From NCBI GenBank assembly GCA_030620575.1, contig JAUXEL010000037.1, forward strand, positions 1 to 12,783: DNA of 12,783 bases. The letters run 5' to 3'. Position 1 is the stretch's first letter. Each line of letters starts with the position of its first letter. The notes beneath the pieces were generated by a model. The model ran no database searches and was not told where the DNA came from. It worked only from the letters and a program-made list of their open reading frames with translations. Shown in pieces: positions 5,734-12,783 of the stretch. The position numbers and the translations under genes were made by a program. This DNA is from Fidelibacterota bacterium. GTDB taxonomy: Bacteria; Fidelibacterota; Fidelibacteria; Fidelibacterales; Fidelibacteraceae.

Positions 5734-7431
5734 ATGAAATGGATTTATCCCGACATATCTGGAGACGATGTTCTCGAATACAGCAAACAATTTCATTTAT
5801 CCTATCTCTATACTACTATTTTATTGAATCGTAATATACGCTCAAAAACCGCATACGAACGGTATTTTGATACAACAACATATTCACTTTATGACCCTTT
5901 TTCTATGCTGGATATGGAAAAAGCGGTTTCGACATTAATACAGGCTTGTGAAGAAAATAAAAAAATTCTGATTTACGGTGATTATGATGTCGATGGGGTT
6001 ACCTCTGCTTCAATTTTATATCTTTTTCTGAAAAATTTGTCCGAATCGGTCTATTATTATATCCCGGAAAGAGAAAAAGAAGGATATGGCGTATCGCACG
6101 AAGGCATTGATTATGCTATTGAACGCGATATTGACCTGATTATTACTTGCGATTGTGGGATCACGGCACTTGATGAGGTGATATATGCTAAGGAAAATCA
6201 AATAGACGTTATTATTACAGATCATCATGAACAAGCCGGCAGTCTTCCGGCAGCAGTTGCTATTTTGAATCCTAAACGCCACGCAAGTGCATATCCATTC
6301 CGTGATTTATGCGGAGCCGGAGTAGTATTTAAACTGGTTGAAGCGATGTGTATCAAACTCTACGGTTCATCGGATAAAGCAAAACAATATCTGGATTTGG
6401 TAGCTATCGGTACAGCAGCGGATATAGTTCCCTTGGTTGATGAAAACCGCTGTCTGGTGCGCGAAGGCTTATCGCGTATTCACAATTATAAATGCCGACA
6501 GGGTATTTTAGAACTTTTAAATATATGCAAAACAGATCCCGAAAATATATCGGTAATTAATGTTGTCTTCGGACTCGCGCCGCGTTTAAATGCAGTGGGA
6601 AGAATGGGGGAAGCCTCCCGGGCGATTATCCTGTTGACTACAGATGATCAACGAACAGCAAGACAATATAGTTTAATTTTACATCAGGAAAATGAAGAAC
6701 GGCAGAAAGTAGAACGCTTAGTTACCCGGGAAGCAATTCAGCAGGTTCACGAGAAATATGGAGATGATTTACCTAATGCACTTGTGTTGGCGGGGAACTG
6801 GCACCCCGGTGTCATTGGGATTGTTTCCTCAAAAGTTAAAGATAAATTTCATCGCCCGGTATTTTTAATTGCGCTTAAAGATGGTGAGGGCAAAGGAAGC
6901 GGTCGGAGTATCAATGATTTTGATCTGTATGTCGCTCTGAGATCCTGTGCCGATCATTTATCCGGATACGGCGGTCATCAAATGGCAGCGGGACTAAGCA
7001 TAAAAGAGGTTGATGTCGCAGCGTTTGAACACTGTTTTATCGATTATGCAGAACAACATATCAGTCCGGAAATGCTGGAACCCGCCATCCATGTCGATGC
7101 GGATGTTAATATCAGTGATATCAACAACGATCTTATAAATTTCCTGCATACTATGGAACCTTTTGGACCACATAACATGCGTCCTAAATTCAGTATTAAA
7201 AATATTTCTCCCCAAAATCCGATTCTGCTGAAAGATAAACATTTAAAATTCACTATTAAGGAAAATAACTATTCCATAAATTGTATCGGTTGGAATATGT
7301 TGCAGCAGTTTGAGCTGGTTATGGATTCCTCCCAACATATTGATATGGTTTTTGTCCCGACAATAAATGAGTGGAAAGGTACAAAACATATTCAATTGGT
7401 TATCAAAGATATTCGTCCACATATCTCATAA
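5734..7431 (+). CDS. recJ: Single-stranded-DNA-specific exonuclease RecJ
   Basis: A 5'-to-3' single-strand DNA exonuclease used in recombination and mismatch/base-excision repair. At 565 residues it is close to E. coli RecJ. Motifs in order: YGDYDVDG (81-88), with metal-binding aspartates; CDCG with D140; the DHH signature TDHHE (162-166); GTAADIVPL (226-234); RLNAVGRMGEA (284-294). The DHHA1 part carries WHPGVIGIVSSK (356-367), GSGRS (388-392) and GYGGHQMAAG (411-420). The C-terminal about 115 residues form the OB-fold expected for RecJ, with EPFGPHN (475-481). All catalytic Asp/His residues I can place are present, so the protein should be active. The start ATG follows rnpB by 27 nt with only a weak AGGATGAG-type binding site. 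With no terminator in between, recJ is probably transcribed through rnpB. Confidence 0.95.
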   Translation: MKWIYPDISGDDVLEYSKQFHLSYLYTTILLNRNIRSKTAYERYFDTTTYSLYDPFSMLDMEKAVSTLIQACEENKKILIYGDYDVDGVTSASILYLFLKNLSESVYYYIPEREKEGYGVSHEGIDYAIERDIDLIITCDCGITALDEVIYAKENQIDVIITDHHEQAGSLPAAVAILNPKRHASAYPFRDLCGAGVVFKLVEAMCIKLYGSSDKAKQYLDLVAIGTAADIVPLVDENRCLVREGLSRIHNYKCRQGILELLNICKTDPENISVINVVFGLAPRLNAVGRMGEASRAIILLTTDDQRTARQYSLILHQENEERQKVERLVTREAIQQVHEKYGDDLPNALVLAGNWHPGVIGIVSSKVKDKFHRPVFLIALKDGEGKGSGRSINDFDLYVALRSCADHLSGYGGHQMAAGLSIKEVDVAAFEHCFIDYAEQHISPEMLEPAIHVDADVNISDINNDLINFLHTMEPFGPHNMRPKFSIKNISPQNPILLKDKHLKFTIKENNYSINCIGWNMLQQFELVMDSSQHIDMVFVPTINEWKGTKHIQLVIKDIRPHIS

Positions 7432-7498
7432 GTTTTTATTGGTTACATCGTGGAACTGTCTTATTTTTCTATAATGATTTAGCGAGGTGTATATGGTA

Positions 7499-9805
7499 AT
7501 GAAAAAGAAAAAAACTGTAGTAGAAAAAAAAGTTTCTATCTGGGTGATCTTTATTCTAATTTTTATTGTTCTTTTTTCTGCCCTGATGGCACCCAAAAAA
7601 CAAAGCTACCAATACAATTATCAAGTAGGCGATATCACCCGTACGGATATTATTGCTCCCTATGATTTTGATATTTTAAAACAACAGTCTGTCATTCAAA
7701 AAGAACAAACGGAAGCGCTAAAAAAAGTAGCTTATGTGTTTGCACAGGATGAAAGTGTTATTACGGAACAAATTGAACATACGGAATTATTTTTCCAAAT
7801 GGCAATAACGCTGGAGAAACGCTATCTTAAATATCAGCAGTCTCAGCAAACCCGAAATTTAGAGCGTTACAGTACAAATGATTTTGAGAGATTGAATGAA
7901 ATGGTACGGACAGACAGTAATGCCTATATTGCTATTGTAAATGCTTTCCGGGAAGAGTATGATATACACGTTGATGAATCGCCCTATACGGAACTATATA
8001 AGCCGACAGACGGAAAATACATAAACTTTCAGCAAACTCGAATTAATTTTATCACCCATCTGTCTTCACTTTTTGAAAGCGGTATCATCGATATTCCCCT
8101 TGATTCAATTCGTTCCACCCAGATATCAGTTCGTTCACAGAGTATAGAAACCCCCGCTATGGTGAAAAATATTTATGACCGGGTTTCCGCAATGGAACAA
8201 CTGACAGAAAATCTGGCAAAGGATTTTGATAATTATTCTCAAAAAATTCTTATTTCTCAAGTTGTTCATTTGCTTGTAAAACCCAATCTTATTTACGACA
8301 AAGAACGGACCATAACACGCCAGAAAGACGTTATTGGCCGAATTCCCTTAGTAATTGGAAAGGTTTATAAAGATGAAAAAATTGTCGGAGGAAATACACT
8401 AATAACTCAGGAAATCTACCAAAAGATCTATTCATTGAATTTTGCTGAAGAAAAACGAAATTTCAACGCTCAAGGTTTTAATACGCTGTTAAAAGTGCTG
8501 GGCGATATATTAGTTATGACTACGTTATATATGCTCTTTGTCCTCTTTCTGATCCTCCATGATAAATCACTTTTTGCGGATGCAAATAAGTTTTCATTAC
8601 TTATTATTTGTATGATGCTAAGCTTAGGACTTGGTTCCGTTGTAGCCCTGCTGGTGCCTGTTTACATTGTTCTTGCCCCCGTTACGGTTACAGCCATGTT
8701 GTTACTTGTTTTCTTTGATGATCGTATTGCTATATTTGGCTCGACTGTAGTTCTTCTGGTTTTAGCTTATATCATGGGTGGCTCTTTCCGTTTCATTATT
8801 ATTCACGCACTTCCTATTATGATGGCCATTTTGTCCTTAAAAAGCAGTCGTACACGGGAAAACGTATTACGTCCACTTCTGTTTATTCTTATCGGGTATT
8901 TCATTACAATAACTGCTGTCAGCATTTCATCACTGGAACCATTTTCATCCGTGCTGACTATGACTGCCATGGCATTCGGAAATGCGATTGTTTCTGTTTT
9001 GATAACAAACGGACTTATGATGATTATCGAACGTATTTTTGGGGTGACCACCAGTCTGTCTCTATTGGAGTTATCCGATATGAACCGACCCTTGCTAAAA
9101 CGTCTGTCACTTGAAGCGCCGGGTACTTTTAACCATTCTATTGTTGTAGGAAATCTATTGGAGTCAGCAGCGGAAAAAATCGGCGCCGATAGCCTTCTTG
9201 TGCGTGTGGGTGCCTATTATCACGATATAGGAAAATTATCGAAGACCGAATATTTTGTCGAAAATCAATCGGGAAATGAGAATAAGCTGAATCAATTAAA
9301 ACCACATATGGCAGCCAAGGTGGTGATAAGCCATGTACGGAATGGACTTGAATTAGCAGAACAGGAAAAACTGCCGGATGTGATTAAGGATTTTATTACA
9401 ACCCATCACGGAACCATGACAGTGGATTATTTTTATCAAAAAGCCAAACAAGAATCAAGTGAAAATGCATTGCATGAAAGTGAATTCCAGTATCCGGGAC
9501 CAAAACCCACCACGAAAGAGACCGGCTTGTTGATGATAGTTGAAGCGGCAGAAGCGGCAGTACGGTCTCTGCCCAAAGCCACTCCGCGAAATATTGAAAT
9601 TAAAATTGATGAAGTTATTCACAAGCGGCTGTATGGCGGACAGCTCGATGAATGTCCGCTCAATTTTACTGATCTAACAAAGATCAAAAAATCAATTTAC
9701 CCTCTTTTAGTCGGATTATATCATGAACGCATTCAGTATCCTGAAGATAAAAAAGATGACGAAAAAAAAGAGGATAAAAAAATACCGGAAAAAATAAATA
9801 TATGA
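7499..9805 (+). CDS. pgpH: PgpH/YqfF-type 7TM-HD membrane phosphodiesterase (c-di-AMP hydrolase family)
   Basis: Polytopic inner-membrane protein of 768 residues. Order: N-terminal anchor (about 11-30), an extracytoplasmic 7TMR-HDED region (about 32-325), seven hydrophobic segments (about 330-515), a cytoplasmic HD domain (about 535-705) and a Lys/Asp/Glu-rich tail (748-768). HD-domain metal residues seen: FNHS H546, HD H575-D576, ISHV H612, THHG H636-H637. The last usual ligand, Asp in an 'ADSVEAA' stretch, is Glu682 here (VEAAEAA). The loop usually reading NPHD reads KLNQ (596-599). Family members hydrolyse c-di-AMP to pApA; activity here is probable, not certain. Start: GAGGTG (7484-7489) sits 9 nt before ATG 7499. 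GTG 7487 is part of that binding site and ATG 7493 is too close. An isolated TATAAT (7470-7475) upstream lacks a good -35. It overlaps ybeY by ATGA. Confidence 0.88.
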   Translation: MKKKKTVVEKKVSIWVIFILIFIVLFSALMAPKKQSYQYNYQVGDITRTDIIAPYDFDILKQQSVIQKEQTEALKKVAYVFAQDESVITEQIEHTELFFQMAITLEKRYLKYQQSQQTRNLERYSTNDFERLNEMVRTDSNAYIAIVNAFREEYDIHVDESPYTELYKPTDGKYINFQQTRINFITHLSSLFESGIIDIPLDSIRSTQISVRSQSIETPAMVKNIYDRVSAMEQLTENLAKDFDNYSQKILISQVVHLLVKPNLIYDKERTITRQKDVIGRIPLVIGKVYKDEKIVGGNTLITQEIYQKIYSLNFAEEKRNFNAQGFNTLLKVLGDILVMTTLYMLFVLFLILHDKSLFADANKFSLLIICMMLSLGLGSVVALLVPVYIVLAPVTVTAMLLLVFFDDRIAIFGSTVVLLVLAYIMGGSFRFIIIHALPIMMAILSLKSSRTRENVLRPLLFILIGYFITITAVSISSLEPFSSVLTMTAMAFGNAIVSVLITNGLMMIIERIFGVTTSLSLLELSDMNRPLLKRLSLEAPGTFNHSIVVGNLLESAAEKIGADSLLVRVGAYYHDIGKLSKTEYFVENQSGNENKLNQLKPHMAAKVVISHVRNGLELAEQEKLPDVIKDFITTHHGTMTVDYFYQKAKQESSENALHESEFQYPGPKPTTKETGLLMIVEAAEAAVRSLPKATPRNIEIKIDEVIHKRLYGGQLDECPLNFTDLTKIKKSIYPLLVGLYHERIQYPEDKKDDEKKEDKKIPEKINI

Positions 9806-10230
9806 GCACATCAATACGGTTTTTTAATGAAAGCCCTATAGATTATCCTCTTGATGAAGACAGGGCACGGACATTATTTTTGCAGGTAATGAAAGCTCTG
9901 GGAAAACAGGAAATAAACGTTAATATTATTATAAAAACAGATGAGAGCCTTCGGGAGATGAAAAAGCAGTATTTCAATAAAGATGTGTATACCGATATTA
10001 TCAGTTTTATCATTGAGGAAGAACCGGTTTTGGAAGGTGAATTGTACTGCAGTCTGGAGCGGATCCGGAAAAATGCTGCCATATATTCTGAACCGGAAGC
10101 CCGGGAATTCGCACGCATTCTAATTCATGGTGCCTGCCATCTTTGCGGATATGAAGATAACAGTGAAGAAGAACGTCGTGAAATGACCCGTATGGAAAAC
10201 GCTTTTTTAAACCAATTTTATAATTCATAA
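9802..10230 (+). CDS. ybeY: Endoribonuclease/rRNA maturation factor YbeY
   Basis: Metal-dependent RNase involved in 16S rRNA 3'-end maturation and ribosome quality control. At 142 residues it is slightly shorter than E. coli YbeY (155). Seen: YFNKDVYTDIISF (57-69), matching the conserved 'D-x-x-TDVLSF' strand, and the metal site IHGACHLCGYED (108-119). The zinc site is H109-x3-H113-x5-D119; most bacteria have a third His at the last position. I recall the HLCGYKD-like form from Bacteroidota, so Asp is probably a lineage trait and not a defect. The start codon lies inside the pgpH stop (ATGA), which indicates translational coupling. The next gene starts 2 nt downstream. RNase P RNA lies earlier in the same run of genes, so two RNA-processing functions are grouped. 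Confidence 0.92.
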   Translation: MSTSIRFFNESPIDYPLDEDRARTLFLQVMKALGKQEINVNIIIKTDESLREMKKQYFNKDVYTDIISFIIEEEPVLEGELYCSLERIRKNAAIYSEPEAREFARILIHGACHLCGYEDNSEEERREMTRMENAFLNQFYNS

Positions 10231-10232
10231 TT

Positions 10233-11483
10233 ATGTCTATAGGCTTAAGTATTACCATTTTTATCATATTGCTGATTCTTTCCGGAATTTTTTCCGGAAG
10301 TGAAACAGCTTTGTTTGGAACACGTAAGGAAAAATTTCGCGTGTTAAAAACCGCCGCTTCCCGGCGTACACTTAAACTCTTGGATAAACCACAGAAGCTC
10401 CTGATCGCGATATTGATCGGGAATACTATCGTCAATATCACATTGGCAACGCTTTCAGCCATGACTGTATATCAGCTGTCGCAGAAATTCGGTCTGCCCC
10501 ATCTTCTAACTGCTTTTCTCGAAGTGGCTGTGGTCAGCGGTGTTATTTTGATATTTGGCGAGATTGTCCCCAAGACTATTGCTTTGCGCAATGCCCGGAA
10601 AATGAGTCTGCACATAAGCTGGTTTATCGGCATCTGTTATACTCTCTTTTTTCCGCTGACCATTATTCTATATTTTATTGGTAAACTTGCTGAGAAATCC
10701 CTGAAGGTTGGTCAGGATAAATTAATTGATAATGAAGACGATATAAAAACACTGGTACAAATTGGCGAAAAAGGCGGAGCCTTTGAAGAAAAAGAAATTG
10801 AAATGATTACTTCCCTGCTGGAATCATCCGATACCTGTGTGAGAGAAATTATGATTCCCCGTCCGGATATGATTTCTGTGAATACAGATCGTCCCATTAA
10901 AGAAATTTTTAATTTTGTATGCAATCAACGTTTTGCCCGTTTTCCGGTATATAAAAATGATCTTGATAATATTATCGGTTTTATATTTGAAAAAGATATA
11001 CTGCCGTATCTTGACGGAAAGAAAAAAACCGATGTTGACAGCCTGCTTCACCCGCCCTTATTTCTTCCCGAGAATTGCAGTGTTTCCCAAGCTATTACCG
11101 TGTTTCAGGAAAAGAAAACCAAAATTGCAATTGTGGTTGATGAATACGGCGGTACCAGTGGAATGATAACGCTGGAAGATGCAATAGAGGAGATTGTCGG
11201 AGATATCCAGGATGAAAATGAAGTACAGCAGCCTTTCATTAAATGGCTGACCCGAAACGAATGCGCAGTGAATGCCAAAATTAATTTGGACGATCTTGAA
11301 GAGGAATTGGAGCTTACTTTTCCAGAGGAACGTGTATATGATACCCTGGGGGGTTTTGTTATGGACCATCTTGGCCGCATTCCCGGACAACACGATTCTT
11401 TCCGCTATCAAAATCATATATTCATTGTTGATGAAATGGAAAATAAGCGTATTCAACGCATCCGTATAACACGTAAACAGTAA
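10233..11483 (+). CDS. CNNM-CBS membrane protein of the HlyC/CorC family
   Basis: Integral membrane protein of 416 residues. The CNNM/DUF21 domain occupies about 1-160, with segments near 4-25, 56-80, 90-112 and 126-150, and carries the conserved FSGSETALF (20-28) and FGEIVPKTIALRNA (108-121) motifs. Two cytoplasmic CBS domains follow (about 205-260 and 268-325), ending in VDEYGGTSGMITLEDAIEEI (302-321), then a CorC/HlyC transporter-associated domain (about 335-413). Relatives are linked to Mg2+ or Co2+ efflux and resistance; 'hemolysin' is a historical name. The transported ion cannot be fixed from sequence alone. It starts 2 nt after ybeY with no Shine-Dalgarno, so it depends on coupling to ybeY translation. 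The partnership of ybeY with a CNNM-CBS gene is common in bacteria. No intrinsic terminator follows. Confidence 0.92.
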   Translation: MSIGLSITIFIILLILSGIFSGSETALFGTRKEKFRVLKTAASRRTLKLLDKPQKLLIAILIGNTIVNITLATLSAMTVYQLSQKFGLPHLLTAFLEVAVVSGVILIFGEIVPKTIALRNARKMSLHISWFIGICYTLFFPLTIILYFIGKLAEKSLKVGQDKLIDNEDDIKTLVQIGEKGGAFEEKEIEMITSLLESSDTCVREIMIPRPDMISVNTDRPIKEIFNFVCNQRFARFPVYKNDLDNIIGFIFEKDILPYLDGKKKTDVDSLLHPPLFLPENCSVSQAITVFQEKKTKIAIVVDEYGGTSGMITLEDAIEEIVGDIQDENEVQQPFIKWLTRNECAVNAKINLDDLEEELELTFPEERVYDTLGGFVMDHLGRIPGQHDSFRYQNHIFIVDEMENKRIQRIRITRKQ

Positions 11484-11503
11484 ACGACAAGTAGTAGTAA
11501 ACA

Positions 11504-11532
11504 GTCATAGATTGTAAAACGCAAACTATGAC
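11504..11532. repeat. Imperfect hairpin after the CNNM-CBS gene
   Basis: GTCATAG (11504-11510) pairs with CTATGAC (11526-11532). After one A-A mismatch, TTG (11512-11514) pairs with CAA (11522-11524). It is followed by AAAAAA and not T-rich sequence, so it is not an intrinsic terminator on the + strand. It may stabilise the 3' end of the upstream mRNA. Confidence 0.5.
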
Positions 11533-11550
11533 ATAAAAAATCAATACCTC

Positions 11551-11590
11551 GTCATTTTGTCCCGATTAATTCGGGGTCAGGATCTCTCTG
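11551..11590. repeat. GTCAT-type dispersed element with CCCGA/TCGGG hairpin
   Basis: It begins GTCATTTTGTCCCGAT and contains the stem CCCGA (11561-11565), loop TTAAT, TCGGG (11571-11575), then GTCAGGATCTCTCTGTA. A related start, GTCATCTCGACCCC, occurs at 12732-12745 beside another hairpin. A related hairpin followed by GGGGTCAG occurs at 12565-12584. The pattern resembles dispersed GTCATTTCGAC-like repeats that I associate with Bacteroidota-type genomes. Confidence 0.4.
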
Positions 11591-11657
11591 TAATCATGAT
11601 TTGAAAAAATTATAAATGATTTAAAATAAAAATTACAGGAAAATGTATAAATAAAAT

Positions 11658-11755
11658 CTCTTTTAACTTATTACTTTTAACTTAACTTTTGTTTTTATAC
11701 TTTGTATTTTTACTTTTGATCTTACAATTGTCTATTGTCCTCTGTCAATTGTTAA
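11658..11755. repeat. Degenerate ACTTTT/TTGTC micro-repeat tract
   Basis: About 100 nt are built from irregular near-repeats of CTTTTAACTT, ACTTTTG, TATTTTTACTTTTG and then TTGTCTATTGTCCTCTGTCA. Read on the other strand these are AAAGT and GACAAT units, the same style as the segments at 3519-3546 and 11489-11503 but in opposite orientation. No reading frame or stable fold is evident. Confidence 0.5.
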
Positions 11756-11774
11756 TTATTTATAAGGTTATATT

Positions 11775-12551
11775 ATGAAAGAATTTGATGATTTGATTGA
11801 TGTCGTTCGCAAACTTCGGGCACCTGAAGGTTGTCCATGGGATCGCGAACAAACCCGCGAGTCACTTATACCCTATTTTATTGAAGAAGTGCATGAAGTG
11901 GTGGATACCATCGAACGAAATGAAATTGACAAACTAAAGTATGAGCTTGGTGATGTATTGCTGCATGTCGTTTTTCAAACTGTAATTGCCGAAGAAAATA
12001 ATGAGTTTAGTTTTCAGGATGTACTGAAAACCATTCACGATAAAATGATTTCGCGGCATCCCCATGTTTTTCAAAAGGATCGCGAATATACCCCCGAAGA
12101 AGCCAATCAAATCTGGGAACAGCAGAAAAGCAAGGAAAAGCGCAAACACCTTCTGGATGGAATCCCCAAAACCCTTCCCGCCTTACATCGCTCCTACCGC
12201 ATGCAGCAGAAAGCGGCCGCAGTGGGTTTTGACTGGGACAACGTGGATGATGTATGGAAAAAACTTGATGAAGAACTTGCAGAATTTAATCAGGCGCTTG
12301 CCTCACATAATACAGATGAAATAGAAAATGAGTTTGGCGATATTCTCTTTGTTCTTGTCAACCTGAGCCGCTTTTACAACCTTCACCCGGAAACGGCCCT
12401 AAAGCGCAGCAATGAAAAATTCTATCGCCGATTCAATGCCGTAGAAGATCATTACAAACAGCAAAATCGGTCGATGCAGGAAGCGGGACTTAAAGAATTG
12501 GATGCTGTTTGGAATCAGGTGAAGAAAGAAGAAGTAAATAGTAAACCGTAA
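11775..12551 (+). CDS. mazG: Nucleoside triphosphate pyrophosphohydrolase MazG
   Basis: Hydrolyses NTPs and dNTPs to monophosphates and pyrophosphate. It clears abnormal nucleotides and, in E. coli, dampens the stringent response. At 258 residues it is close to E. coli MazG (263) and has the same tandem design. The N-terminal unit opens with LRAPEGCPWDREQT (14-27) and carries the metal motifs EEVHE (37-41) and ELGD (57-60). The C-terminal unit carries EELAE (166-170) and EFGD (186-189). Between them lie ISRHPHVF (92-99) and VGFDWDN (150-156), both typical of the full-length family. Both sites keep their acidic residues, so it should be active. AAGGT (11764-11768) precedes the ATG by 6 nt. It is separated from the upstream operon by a repeat-rich gap and is probably its own transcript. 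There is no toxin-antitoxin (mazEF) gene nearby. Confidence 0.95.
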   Translation: MKEFDDLIDVVRKLRAPEGCPWDREQTRESLIPYFIEEVHEVVDTIERNEIDKLKYELGDVLLHVVFQTVIAEENNEFSFQDVLKTIHDKMISRHPHVFQKDREYTPEEANQIWEQQKSKEKRKHLLDGIPKTLPALHRSYRMQQKAAAVGFDWDNVDDVWKKLDEELAEFNQALASHNTDEIENEFGDILFVLVNLSRFYNLHPETALKRSNEKFYRRFNAVEDHYKQQNRSMQEAGLKELDAVWNQVKKEEVNSKP

Positions 12552-12783
12552 GTTGTCCGCCCGGCCCCGAACATTTGGGGTCAGCTGATGGACGAAGACG
12601 GGTGAACGGTAAGGAATATAGCTTTTTCTTATGATTTTCTCAAATGTAGTAGCTCATACATTAATAATACTTTTACCCGTTGTGTGAAACACAAATTCAA
12701 GTCGCAAATTATCAAAAATACCATAAATAATGTCATCTCGACCCCTTCTGCGCTAAAGCTACGAAGGGTGGGTTAAATAAAGA
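12552..12783. other. Terminal non-coding region with palindromic elements
   Basis: No gene is visible before the window ends. The region contains a hairpin CCCCGAA/TTTGGGG (12565-12580) followed by GTCAGCTGATGGAC, a short GACGGGTGAACGGTAAGG micro-repeat-like stretch, AT-rich sequence, and a GTCAT-type element with a hairpin near the end. A GTCC (12556-12559 region) and GGAC (12590-12593) pair flanks the first hairpin. None has a T-run that would make it a clear mazG terminator. Confidence 0.5.
12732..12768. repeat. GTCAT-type palindromic element at window end
   Basis: GTCATCTCGACCCC runs into a stem CCCTTC (12743-12748) with GAAGGG (12763-12768). Inside it, GCT (12752-12754) faces AGC (12757-12759). 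The text CTGCGCTAAAGCTACGAAGG looks like a mobile palindromic repeat of the kind seen in many copies in candidate-phylum genomes. It starts like the element at 11551. Confidence 0.4.

Larger units (their letters stand above)
11484..11774. other. Repeat-rich intergenic gap, no gene seen
   Basis: From left to right the gap holds a short AAGTAGTAGTAAACA micro-repeat (about 11489-11503), a hairpin (11504-11532), a palindrome-containing GTCAT element (11551-11590) and a long T-rich micro-repeat tract (11658-11755). The mazG ribosome binding site AAGGT (11764-11768) follows. I see neither a clear terminator for the upstream operon nor a convincing mazG promoter. Confidence 0.5.

Noticed and set aside
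5640..5834. 64-codon open frame on the + strand
   Set aside because: It lies across the 3' end of rnpB and the start of recJ in another frame; the RNA structure and RecJ motifs explain the sequence.
7487..7498. GTG 7487 or ATG 7493 as the pgpH start
   Set aside because: GTG 7487 is part of the GAGGTG ribosome binding site and ATG 7493 is only 3 nt from it; ATG 7499 has the right spacing.
11058..11456. 132-codon open frame on the - strand
   Set aside because: It is antisense to the conserved CBS/CorC-domain coding region, has no family motif and is a shadow frame, like the other - strand frames in this window.
11504..11532. Terminator for the pgpH-ybeY-CNNM run
   Set aside because: The hairpin is followed by an A-run and not T's, so it does not fit an intrinsic terminator on the + strand.
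11658..11755. CRISPR array
   Set aside because: The repeat units are only 7-10 nt, irregular and without spacers of constant length; no cas gene is present.

Overview
The window is AT-rich bacterial chromosome with a standard genetic code. All convincing genes lie on the + strand. The content is almost entirely housekeeping: deoxynucleotide synthesis, RNA processing, DNA repair, membrane proteins and nucleotide-pool cleaning. I see no phage, transposase, CRISPR array, tRNA or rRNA gene. Two clues suggest, without proving, a member of the Fibrobacterota-Chlorobi-Bacteroidota (FCB) group or a related candidate phylum. The YbeY protein carries the H-x3-H-x5-D metal motif I associate with Bacteroidota-like YbeY. 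The gaps are filled with short 'AAGTAnnAAGT'-like micro-repeats and small palindromes of the sort I associate with that group.

Region 1 (1-3577) is a nucleotide-reduction unit. A non-coding leader has a good sigma70-type promoter and a possible NrdR box. It is followed by a B12-dependent (class II) ribonucleotide reductase split into two overlapping genes. The first is an 834-residue catalytic subunit. The second is a 210-residue protein carrying the TSCPD domain and the cysteine-rich zinc/redox tail. A strong intrinsic terminator closes the unit.

Region 2 (3578-4606) starts with a perfect 32-bp palindrome. It then holds a LysE/RhtB-type membrane exporter gene and a gap with two small hairpins and a textbook intrinsic terminator just upstream of the next gene. 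That arrangement could simply end the exporter transcript, or it could be an attenuator.

Region 3 (4607-11483) is a dense run: a coiled-coil C4 zinc-ribbon protein (COG1579/CdsZ-like), the RNase P RNA gene (rnpB), recJ, a PgpH-type 7TM-HD protein (c-di-AMP phosphodiesterase family), ybeY and a CorC/HlyC-type CNNM-CBS membrane protein. The RNase P RNA is unmistakable. Helices P1, P2, P3, P4, P12 and P19 can all be drawn, and the 5' strand of P1 overlaps the stop codon of the zinc-ribbon gene. pgpH and ybeY overlap by ATGA, and the CNNM-CBS gene starts 2 nt after ybeY, so these three are almost certainly co-translated. RNase P and YbeY both act in RNA maturation.

Region 4 (11484-12783) contains a repeat-rich gap, mazG (NTP pyrophosphohydrolase) and a second repeat-rich gap that runs off the window. 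I did not find a clearly new multi-gene system. The points most worth checking are the split reductase, the zinc-ribbon/rnpB overlap, the structured leader before the zinc-ribbon gene, the Asp-to-Glu change in the PgpH metal site and the palindrome/micro-repeat families.
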